Of a DNA stretch of 37,489 nt, positions 18,305 to 26,962 are shown piece after piece. Where the stretch lies: the NCBI GenBank assembly GCA_027371815.1, contig DAHXLC010000083.1, forward strand, positions 1 through 37,489. The letters are read 5' to 3'. The notes beneath the pieces are model-generated. The model was not told the DNA's origin and searched no databases. It saw only the letters and a program-made list of their open reading frames with translations. The position numbers were made by a program, and so were the translations under genes. This DNA is from Candidatus Melainabacteria bacterium (GTDB taxonomy: Bacteria > Cyanobacteriota > Vampirovibrionia > Obscuribacterales > JAKAZS01). The number at the start of each line of letters is the position of its first letter. Position 1 is the stretch's first letter.

Positions 18305-21300
18305 ATGAAAACATTTAATTATTTAAATAGATTTAGTTTAAGCAACGTCATAAATATTTTTTGTTTTACGATTGCAATATTAGTTAATTTTAAGCTGACT
18401 CAAATCAACTTAGGTACAACCATAATTAACAGCTTAAGTTGGCTTTTTATGATTATAATAGGTGTATTAATTAACTCTTGGGTTAAACTCAACACAGCTA
18501 ATCAAGATAAATCACTCAAGTCAAAACAATTAATAATGGTTTTGCTTGGGTTAATTTGCTTAATACAATGTCAAAATCAATTCTCAATTTACTTCATAAA
18601 TTACTTAGCGACATTATTTAACCAACAAAACCAATTAATAATTTGTATATATAATTTTATATTTATTTTACCTTTAGGACTTTATCTTGGGATTTTACTA
18701 GGTAAATTATCAGCTTATTCACCAATAAATATTCGAATCAGCTTAATTTTTAGTACATTAATTGGACTAACTTATCTAATCGTAATTTTACCAATTTATG
18801 GTATTAATAATACGTTGGTATTCATGTTAACCATCACAATTTTAAACCTCTTCCTTAATAACAAACAACAACCTTTAAACCATAGTAATTTAAACCTGAC
18901 CTTAATATGGATAATTTTTAAGGTTAATCGCCAAAGGCTTGTCTACTTATTTGTTCTTTGCGCGATTTATGCTCGTTATCTTTATTGTGCTAGCAAAATA
19001 CTTTTATTTAATTTTGACAATAATATATATAATTTCAGCATCAATATTATCTTAATTTGTTTTGGCTTAATTTTAGGAAATTATTTAAAAACAAAAATTT
19101 TCAATAAAGCCTTTAATTTTTTTGGCAATCTGCAAACCCTAACAATATTAATGTCAGGATACTTATTATTGTTAGTTTTACCAATGAAAACTTTTACCCT
19201 AGAAATATCCTGCTTAAACAATTTAACCAATTATTTAATTGTATCAACCTTGCTTTTATTTGCACCCTCTTGTCTACAAGGAATGGTTATTTCTTTAAAT
19301 TTTGTCCGCTATAAAGCCTTAAGTCAAATAATCCGCAGTCAAATTACCCTTTTAGTGATCTTAACAGCAACATTACTAGGCTTAAGCCTTGGCCTTAACA
19401 CCATAAATACTTATCAACAATACTTGCATATTAGCGGAATTAAATTCACATTGTTTATAGCTAGTATTGTTTATTTCATAATTGCTTGTAAAGCCAATAT
19501 AAATATTCAAGGTCGATTACTCAGTCAAAAATCATTAATCATTATTATTAGCTATATTACGACTAGTTATCTAGTCTTAAATCATTTCCTCTTACTCAAT
19601 CAACCGAATTATCTTAGGTATTATTTCGAAGGTATAAATTCAATTATAAATATTGAAAAAGGGCAAAATTTAAATATTTTAAAACTGGACAATAAAGTTC
19701 AAGCTACAATCCCTAGCGATCTTACCCAAGTTTATTATGGCAGTGATATTATAAATCAGATATTATTGTCGGTTTTACCAGTCGTTAATCACCATGGTAA
19801 AATTGCAAACGCCCTAATTATTGGTTATGGGAGCGGCACAACTACCAAAGCTCTACAAACAATGCAGCTAACCAGTAATATTACCGTTTGCGATACGCAG
19901 AATAAATTATTTTTACTGGACCAATATTTTAATTTAAATATCTTTAAAACAACAGCTAACGTTGCCATAATTAAAAAGTTTGACGATGATATTCGATATT
20001 TCCTGGCGCTTTTTCAAAACAAATATAATTTAATTATTTCACAACCCAGCGAGCCAAATTCAAGTGGTTCCTATAATTTATATAGCAAAGAATTTTTTAA
20101 AATTATAAGCCAACATCTAGATAATGATGGTATTATTTGCCAGTGGGTACAATTATATGATATTAATACACTAACTTTAGCTAGTATTTTAGATACATTT
20201 CGACAAATTTTTCCCAATACTTTTATTTATCACTTTAAAAATGCTGGTGAAATAATTTTAATTGGTCTTAAAAATCCTCAAACAAAAATTAATATCCAAC
20301 AATGTTTAAATAATATCAATAATCATTTAATTCAAAATTTATTGATGCCATTTAAGCTAAATGAATTAGACAACCTTATCCAAAATCTTTGTTTAACGCC
20401 AACTGACATCATAGCTTTTACCCACGAATTCAACCCTCAACATTTAATAATAACTGATAATAAAAACTATCTAGAATATGCAAAAGCCAATTCCAACTAT
20501 TTAATTGATGACAATTTATCAGCATTAATTAAAAATGCTAGTTTAGACTTAAAACCATATTTTAGTAAATTGGATAAAACAAGCCTTAATTTACTTTTTA
20601 ATATTGCTCTAACTGAACTTATGACTGGTGCCAAGGTAAACAATGCTAAGCTATCACTAACAAATATGGCTAAACTTTATTACAGTATTATTAACCTATT
20701 GCCCGATAATAACCTTTTTAAAGATACGAAAATATTATTAAAAAACCCCAATTTAAACTATCAAAATTTCAATTTTCAATTTAATCCCTATACATTAATA
20801 ACTTTAATTAATTTAGCCATTATCCATAAAGACTGGAACTATGCTGGTAAATTCATTAATGTCTATCTAAACAATTATACCCTAGCCTGGCCTGAACTAA
20901 CACCATATTTTTATCAAAAGTACCTAATTTATTGCTATCGAACGAACCAATATCGACTAGGCTTAGCTTTAATAAACAAAACTAATTTAACCGAATTAGC
21001 CAAAATTAAATATACAGCAATGGGTTATTATTATCTCCAGGATTATAATCAGGCTATTCAATGGTTTACATTGTATTTAACAACAAGGCCTAATGACTTT
21101 AACTTAAGGACTGTTTACAGCTCAGTTTTGCTGTCAAAAGGCCAGGCCTACGAGGCTTTAATGCAATTACAATACTGTCATGAAATTAGTCCCAACAGTA
21201 ATTTACCCTTTGTTTTAAGCAATTTATATTATTTAAAACTAAATAATATAAACATGGCTCAACTTAATTTAGATTATCTTCGGAATCACTACCCTAAAGA

Positions 21301-21400
21301 CTTTTACCCTAGAACATTAGATGATTTAAATCGGTCAAAAAACAGCGCGCTAATTAATAAATATCTTAACTCAATAATTAATTCACTAGCTATTTTTTAA
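18305..21400 (+). CDS. Polytopic membrane protein fused to spermidine-synthase-like domain and C-terminal TPRs
   Basis: ORF 1031 aa; multiple TM segments; ALIIGYGSGTTTKALQ; LIISQPSEPNSSGSYNLYSKEFFKIISQHLDNDGIICQWVQLY; TPR-like AMGYYYLQDYNQAIQWFTLYLTTRPND. Confidence 0.82.
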   Translation: MKTFNYLNRFSLSNVINIFCFTIAILVNFKLTQINLGTTIINSLSWLFMIIIGVLINSWVKLNTANQDKSLKSKQLIMVLLGLICLIQCQNQFSIYFINYLATLFNQQNQLIICIYNFIFILPLGLYLGILLGKLSAYSPINIRISLIFSTLIGLTYLIVILPIYGINNTLVFMLTITILNLFLNNKQQPLNHSNLNLTLIWIIFKVNRQRLVYLFVLCAIYARYLYCASKILLFNFDNNIYNFSINIILICFGLILGNYLKTKIFNKAFNFFGNLQTLTILMSGYLLLLVLPMKTFTLEISCLNNLTNYLIVSTLLLFAPSCLQGMVISLNFVRYKALSQIIRSQITLLVILTATLLGLSLGLNTINTYQQYLHISGIKFTLFIASIVYFIIACKANINIQGRLLSQKSLIIIISYITTSYLVLNHFLLLNQPNYLRYYFEGINSIINIEKGQNLNILKLDNKVQATIPSDLTQVYYGSDIINQILLSVLPVVNHHGKIANALIIGYGSGTTTKALQTMQLTSNITVCDTQNKLFLLDQYFNLNIFKTTANVAIIKKFDDDIRYFLALFQNKYNLIISQPSEPNSSGSYNLYSKEFFKIISQHLDNDGIICQWVQLYDINTLTLASILDTFRQIFPNTFIYHFKNAGEIILIGLKNPQTKINIQQCLNNINNHLIQNLLMPFKLNELDNLIQNLCLTPTDIIAFTHEFNPQHLIITDNKNYLEYAKANSNYLIDDNLSALIKNASLDLKPYFSKLDKTSLNLLFNIALTELMTGAKVNNAKLSLTNMAKLYYSIINLLPDNNLFKDTKILLKNPNLNYQNFNFQFNPYTLITLINLAIIHKDWNYAGKFINVYLNNYTLAWPELTPYFYQKYLIYCYRTNQYRLGLALINKTNLTELAKIKYTAMGYYYLQDYNQAIQWFTLYLTTRPNDFNLRTVYSSVLLSKGQAYEALMQLQYCHEISPNSNLPFVLSNLYYLKLNNINMAQLNLDYLRNHYPKDFYPRTLDDLNRSKNSALINKYLNSIINSLAIF

Positions 21401-21663
21401 AAATTATAAGTTAATTGAAAGTAAACACATACATTAAATAACCAAACTAATATTAATTTTTCGATTTTAAGCTGTTAGATAAATAATTCAAATTAATATT
21501 TTTTGAGCATATTTATTACTGAATCAATTGGTAGATATTTAATCTTTTAAACTGTTAGGGGTAGTTTAATGCTAACAACACCTGTAGGCATTTTTTATAG
21601 AGCAATGAGTTTAATCCCAGGTCAATTATAGTAATTACCGCAAAAAATTAATTTGAAATTTTA

Positions 21664-21696
21664 TTTAAGCTAATTTATATTATAAATTAGCTTAAA
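21664..21696. promoter_or_regulatory. 33-nt near-complete palindrome just upstream of the calpain-like ORF (terminator, operator or attenuator-like)
   Basis: tttaagctaatttata t tataaattagcttaaa read directly, 16-nt arms around one central base, about 20 nt before ATG 21716. Confidence 0.75.
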
Positions 21697-21715
21697 CCTA
21701 CCGTAACATAATAAT

Positions 21716-22792
21716 ATGCTTGAACAAAACCACATTAATAAACTTAATGAATCAGCTCAATTAACTAGTAATGTTAATAAAAATCTTTTAAATGAAGTTT
21801 TTCAATTACCAGCTAAACACCCTTTTACAGTTGAGGACATTGTCAATTCGGGCAATATCGCAAATGCTTTACTAGAATTAGATTTATCAGTATTAAGGGC
21901 TGATCGAGAAATTTTAAGCAACCCGAACCTGTCTAAAAATCAAGAAGTTATGGCTTTGAATAATGAATTTAATCAAATATCAACAAAATATTTTAATGCT
22001 ACTCATTCTTTTGACGTCGGACAAAATAGTGGCGATTATCAGAATTTAAGCGCTCGTGGGATCTTAGAAAACAAAAAAGAAATTAAGCAAACAAAGCTTG
22101 AAAATAAAGAATTAGGAGCTGTTAGTGGTGTAGATCAAGGCAACTGGGGTGATTGCTGGTTTGAATCCAGCCTGGCGGCGCTAGCTCGGTCTAAACCAGG
22201 GCAATTGGCAATAGCTAATATGATTACCAAGAATAAAAATAATACTTATACAGTTACTTTTCCAGGCTTTAAACATCATAAAATTATAGTTAGTGAAAAA
22301 GATATTAAACATGATAAATTGTCTAATGATGCTAAATGGGCTAATATTCTTGAAGCCGCTGTGATTAAACGATATCCTAAACTCGTAAATAATGGAGCAT
22401 CAGCAACAAAAGCCATGCATTTATTAACCGATCAAAAAACTAAAACTTCTTTTATAGATTCAAACTCAAATAATCAAAATATTACTCAGACAATAGAAAA
22501 TGCACTTAAAAATAATGAGTTATTAACAGCTGGTACAAAGAATATACTGCATAATAGAAGTATAGTTAATGATCATGATTATACGGTTATAGATTATGAT
22601 CCAACCACACAATATATAACGTTACGTAATCCTTTTGGCGATAATGCTAATTCTGGTAATTTGCCGAAGGATACAGCAAAAGTTGGTGGTGCACCAGTTG
22701 ATGGTGTTTTAAATTTAGGTAATGGATTAATTGCCATGACAATTGATACTTTTAAGCAAAATTTTGATGTGGTTCAACATACTATAAAATAA
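21716..22792 (+). CDS. Calpain-like cysteine protease (peptidase family C2)
   Basis: ORF 358 aa; GVDQGNWGDCWFESSLAALAR (Cys), WANILEAAVIKRYPKL, NDHDYTVIDYD (His), ITLRNPFGDN (Asn). Confidence 0.85.
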   Translation: MLEQNHINKLNESAQLTSNVNKNLLNEVFQLPAKHPFTVEDIVNSGNIANALLELDLSVLRADREILSNPNLSKNQEVMALNNEFNQISTKYFNATHSFDVGQNSGDYQNLSARGILENKKEIKQTKLENKELGAVSGVDQGNWGDCWFESSLAALARSKPGQLAIANMITKNKNNTYTVTFPGFKHHKIIVSEKDIKHDKLSNDAKWANILEAAVIKRYPKLVNNGASATKAMHLLTDQKTKTSFIDSNSNNQNITQTIENALKNNELLTAGTKNILHNRSIVNDHDYTVIDYDPTTQYITLRNPFGDNANSGNLPKDTAKVGGAPVDGVLNLGNGLIAMTIDTFKQNFDVVQHTIK

Positions 22793-22950
22793 AAAATAAT
22801 GGTTTAACATTTTTAATTTTTACGCTTATATTTTTTAAAATATTTTTATGACTGTTGGGGCAATTGCCATAAGAGGATACATCTACCGACTGTATAAATG
22901 GTTATTTTGGGTTGCGCCTGAAACCAAAACTGGAAAAGCTCTAAACTAGA

Positions 22951-24123
22951 CTATTGCACTAAAACGGCTGAACTGGCTGAAGCTGACGAATTTACCCCCA
23001 CCCCCGTGTAGCTAACCCCAATATTAGGGCTATTAAGCGAACCTAAAATTTTAATATTACAGGCGCCATATGGCCCCGTTCCATGCGTATAAAAACTGGT
23101 GAAACCTGGATTACCGGTAAGCAGTTGAGCAACAGCAAAGCCAATTATAGGATATTGAGTATTTGGCGATAAGGCTGCACTGGTTATCGGAATCAAGAAA
23201 GTACCACCACTATTCCAGATTGAAGTTGATGACGCATTGCTAATACTAGAATTAGCCCAATTTTGTGGATCACTGACAGCGCTATTATAATCACCATTGG
23301 ATGGTGTACCTAAAAGATTACCAATTCCATAATTATATACGGTACCACTATTATTAGATGATGATAAGGCGCTATTTAAAGCGGATTTAAAATCTGGTGG
23401 TGGAGCATTAGAATTACCATTTACATTATTGCCCACGCCAGGAATAGCATAGGATACCGGAACTGGATTAGCTAAAATACCTGTACCAGTGGGTGGAGAA
23501 TAAGTATCAGCACCACCACCAACCAATCTAGGGAAATATATAGTTGAGGTAGTATTTACAGCTGGAACCCCTGAACCAGTAAATCCACTTAACCCTGGAC
23601 TGGTAGACATTACCATTGGCAATATTCCGCCTTGAATAATTGGCAAACTAGCGGCCGTGGAAGATGCTGTTACTATAACATTATTACCACTTGAAGTTGC
23701 AGCTATTAGCGGCGCAAACATAACCATAATTGGTTTAGATAATGATACCGTACAAGCATTAAAAGAATAAGTTGATGAACCAACTGGATAAGTTGTAATA
23801 TTAGGAGTTGCAGCAGTTAAGTTTGAGGTTGATAATAATTGATTATCAACATAATTATTACCTAAAATTAATTTAGCATCATTTATGGCGTTAGTGCTTT
23901 GCGTATTACTAGCACTAGGATTATTCCAAGTCAAATCATAGGCGCCAGCTAAAGCAGCAGCATCACAGGCTTGCTGCAACTCAGTCTGAGCTGTTAAAAA
24001 ATGTTCTAAATCAACGGCTAAAGCCGCAATAAAAAAAGCAAATAAAATTATCCCTAAGAATAAGAAAATAAATACCGATCCACGATTGGATCTTATATTT
24101 TTGATGACAATACTAGTTTTCAT
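22951..24123 (-). CDS. TadG-like pilus-assembly protein
   Basis: ORF 390 aa; NRGSVFIFLFLGIILFAFFIAALAVDLEHFLTAQTELQQACDAAALAGAYDL (TadG/Flp-type N-terminus). Confidence 0.8.
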   Translation of the reverse strand: MKTSIVIKNIRSNRGSVFIFLFLGIILFAFFIAALAVDLEHFLTAQTELQQACDAAALAGAYDLTWNNPSASNTQSTNAINDAKLILGNNYVDNQLLSTSNLTAATPNITTYPVGSSTYSFNACTVSLSKPIMVMFAPLIAATSSGNNVIVTASSTAASLPIIQGGILPMVMSTSPGLSGFTGSGVPAVNTTSTIYFPRLVGGGADTYSPPTGTGILANPVPVSYAIPGVGNNVNGNSNAPPPDFKSALNSALSSSNNSGTVYNYGIGNLLGTPSNGDYNSAVSDPQNWANSSISNASSTSIWNSGGTFLIPITSAALSPNTQYPIIGFAVAQLLTGNPGFTSFYTHGTGPYGACNIKILGSLNSPNIGVSYTGVGVNSSASASSAVLVQ

Positions 24124-24143
24124 AATTTTACCTCACAAATTAT

Positions 24144-24662
24144 TTAAGGTTCAACATCATATGAGCAAAATGAAGTTATTTGTTCATTACCAAACGGCCA
24201 TAATGATATACCCCAAATACTAGGGTTAGGATTTGGCCAATAAGGTAGACTTGATCCTCCAGGATATTGTACTTGCACCGCCACATTAAAGACACCTTGA
24301 TTAGGATTAGGATTTACCGGTTGGAATTGCCCGGTTGAAGAATTTATTGAACCATTGGTAAACTGGTTGTTACTAATTATTATATCTTGAATTCTAATAA
24401 AATTATAAGCAGCCGTATTGGTAAAATTAGATTTAAAATTAATACTCGGATTATTATAGTTAATAGCTAAATAACGAGCTGCTACTCTAGCTGCTGAATC
24501 AGTAGCACTTTTAATCACAAAATAATTGGTGACAATATAGCTTAAATAAGCCAATACCATTAACATTGGGATTAAAACAACTAAGGCTCCAGCAAATTCA
24601 GCTAATGATTGCCCTTTTAATTGTCTTTTCCGATTTAGCTGGTTAATTTTTAATCTAAACAT
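24144..24662 (-). CDS. TadE-like pseudopilin
   Basis: ORF 172 aa; KGQSLAEFAGALVVLIPMLMVLAYLSYIVTNYFVIKSATDSAARVAARYL. Confidence 0.82.
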   Translation of the reverse strand: MFRLKINQLNRKRQLKGQSLAEFAGALVVLIPMLMVLAYLSYIVTNYFVIKSATDSAARVAARYLAINYNNPSINFKSNFTNTAAYNFIRIQDIIISNNQFTNGSINSSTGQFQPVNPNPNQGVFNVAVQVQYPGGSSLPYWPNPNPSIWGISLWPFGNEQITSFCSYDVEP

Positions 24663-24686
24663 AGTTATTTCATTACTCTCTTGCTT

Positions 24687-25214
24687 TTAGTGAGAAACAG
24701 CATAGGTAGCTTTGCCGGTTACGGTTAGTCCAGCCAGGCTAAACCCAACATTAGATCCCGCCACATCAACACCTAACGGATTTAGGGGAAAAGTCGGCAA
24801 ACCACTTCCACCATGATATGTAGTTACCACAGTCACACTATAACTTAAACCACTGGGATCACCTGTAATCTGATTTAAAGCTGTTTGAAATTGACTGCTA
24901 GAATTTGGTTTTAAAATTCCGGGAATAGCAATATTGTTTAACAGATTAATTTGTCCGGACTGAGGCGGTCCAAGTGGACTGGCTGCCGGGAAATTAGTCC
25001 ACATCGAAACACCATTTTGAGCCGTATTGTTAGCAATTTCACGACAAGCCTGCCGGGAAGCGTTTTGCATGCCGTTGGTTAAATAAAAGAACAGGCAAAC
25101 TTGAATGATAAAATATATTATCATTCAACTTAAGGCTAAAAACAAGACAAAACTAGAAGTAACCTCAGCTAAAGCTTGTCCAGTTTTGGTGTGGTAATTA
25201 AATTTGGCTTGCAT
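24687..25214 (-). CDS. TadE-like pseudopilin whose frame is interrupted by an in-frame TGA (25125-25127); track ORF is only the downstream part (24687-25124)
   Basis: Minus strand from ATG 25214: MQAKFNYHTKTGQALAEVTSSFVLFLALS[TGA]MIIYFIIQVCLFFYLTNGMQNASRQACREIANN...; gapless match to the adjacent TadE-like protein across the stop. Confidence 0.78.
25101..25128. repeat. Perfect 11-bp inverted repeat (6-nt loop) covering the TGA-ATG junction of the TadE-like gene
   Basis: ttgaatgataa / aatata / ttatcattcaa read directly. Confidence 0.92.
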
Positions 25215-25537
25215 TATTTTTTTACTTAATTCACAATTTGTTTTAGGTTTTTCAGATAAAGAAATTCTTAAATATATAATTAAATCATATTAGCTTTCAA
25301 ATTTTTGTCAATATAAGTTTTATAAGCTTTCCTATTATTGTTGCAAAATAATAAGTTAACTTAAAAGACCTTACAGTTATTAGATTTTACAAAAAAATGG
25401 CAACGCTCGTGATTATCAAAAAAAAACATTCACTTCACAATTATTAAACAGTTATAATGAAATTCCAAAAATTTTAAGCCTAAATTTAAAAATGCCAGAC
25501 TAATAATTACTTACTTACAATTTCGCTTACCTTGAAG

Positions 25538-26962
25538 TTATTTGCGTAAATCCTGCCAATAACTCAGTGCTTTTACTCTCATCAACTCATGATTTACGAT
25601 AGGTTTAGGATAATTAAGCTTTGATGCATTCAGCCAAGGTTCATGAATTAAATTAACTGGTAACTTAGCTAATTCAGGCACCCATTTTTTAATATAAAGA
25701 CCATGCCCATCAAATTTTTTACTTTGTAATACAGGATTAAAAATACGAAAATAAGGCTGAGCATCTACGCCACAACCAGCCGACCATTGCCAGCCTAAAG
25801 TATTGCTAGCTAAATCAGCATCAACTAGAGTATCAAAAAACCATTTGGCTCCAGTTAACCAATTAATAAATAAATCCTTGCATAAAAATGAAGCCACAAT
25901 CATCCGCACCCGATTATGCATAAGTCCGGTATGCCATAATTGTCTCATACCTGCATCAACAATAGGATAACCAGTCAATCCTTTTTGCCAGGCCAATAGA
26001 AAATTATGATTATCCTGCCAAGGAAAATTATCAAATTCACTTCGTAAAGGACTATTAATCGTATGAGGAAAATTTAGCATTGTATAATAAGCAAATTCAC
26101 GCCAGCCTAATTCACGAATAAACGGTTCAGCGTTTTGCGCTATTTTTTTCTGATCACTATATTTTTCAATAATTTCTTGAATGTGTAAAAAAATTAAATT
26201 AGGACTTATCTGACCAAAATGTAAATATGGTGACAATTTAGAACCACCATCTAAACCAGGAATATCGCGAGCTGATTGATAATTAACTAGTTTATTTTGA
26301 CTAAACTCATATAACTGTTCAACAGAAGATTGTTCACTTACTTTAAATGTATTTTGAATTCCTAAAGCTGAATTTATTCGTGACTCAAGCAGTAAAGATT
26401 CAAGACGGCAACTAGGAATTTGGTCAAAGCCTAAAGGAATACTCTTAGGTTTTGGTAAACACTTCGACACTGTAAAATTAGTATTTACAAATTTCCAAAA
26501 ACTAGTAAATGTCTTATAAGGAGAACTTTCTTTATTAAAGATGGATTCTAGAGGATAAAGTAACAATGAATTATAAATATGAACTTTATGCCCTTTAGCC
26601 TTTAACTTAGACGTTATCAAATTATCTATTTGTAATAAATGAGGCTCAAATCTTTTATTATAAAATATATTTTCAACTTTATAATTTGCACAGATTTCTT
26701 CAATAATATTTAAACTATTGCCATTACGGATAATTAATTTATTGCCAAATTGGCTTAAACTCTGATCTAAATCTACTAAAGCTTGATGTAACCACCATTT
26801 ACTAGCTCCACCAATTGGCCAGTTGCCATAGCTATCTAAGTCATGAATATATAAACAAATCATTGGTTTTTGCTTCAGGCTAGCCTCATACAAAGCTTTA
26901 TTATCAGCGATACGTAAATCCTGGCGAAACCATACCAGATTATAATCAGTTGACACTATCAC
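25538..26962 (-). CDS. phrB: Deoxyribodipyrimidine photolyase / cryptochrome family; GTG start overlapping the upstream TGA stop
   Basis: ORF 474 aa; NLVWFRQDLRIADNKAL; PGLDGGSKLSPYLHFGQISP; GLTGYPIVDAGMRQLWHTGLMHNRVRMIVASFLCKDLFINW; DADLASNTLGWQWSAGCGVDAQPYFRIFNP. Confidence 0.95.
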   Translation of the reverse strand: MIVSTDYNLVWFRQDLRIADNKALYEASLKQKPMICLYIHDLDSYGNWPIGGASKWWLHQALVDLDQSLSQFGNKLIIRNGNSLNIIEEICANYKVENIFYNKRFEPHLLQIDNLITSKLKAKGHKVHIYNSLLLYPLESIFNKESSPYKTFTSFWKFVNTNFTVSKCLPKPKSIPLGFDQIPSCRLESLLLESRINSALGIQNTFKVSEQSSVEQLYEFSQNKLVNYQSARDIPGLDGGSKLSPYLHFGQISPNLIFLHIQEIIEKYSDQKKIAQNAEPFIRELGWREFAYYTMLNFPHTINSPLRSEFDNFPWQDNHNFLLAWQKGLTGYPIVDAGMRQLWHTGLMHNRVRMIVASFLCKDLFINWLTGAKWFFDTLVDADLASNTLGWQWSAGCGVDAQPYFRIFNPVLQSKKFDGHGLYIKKWVPELAKLPVNLIHEPWLNASKLNYPKPIVNHELMRVKALSYWQDLRK

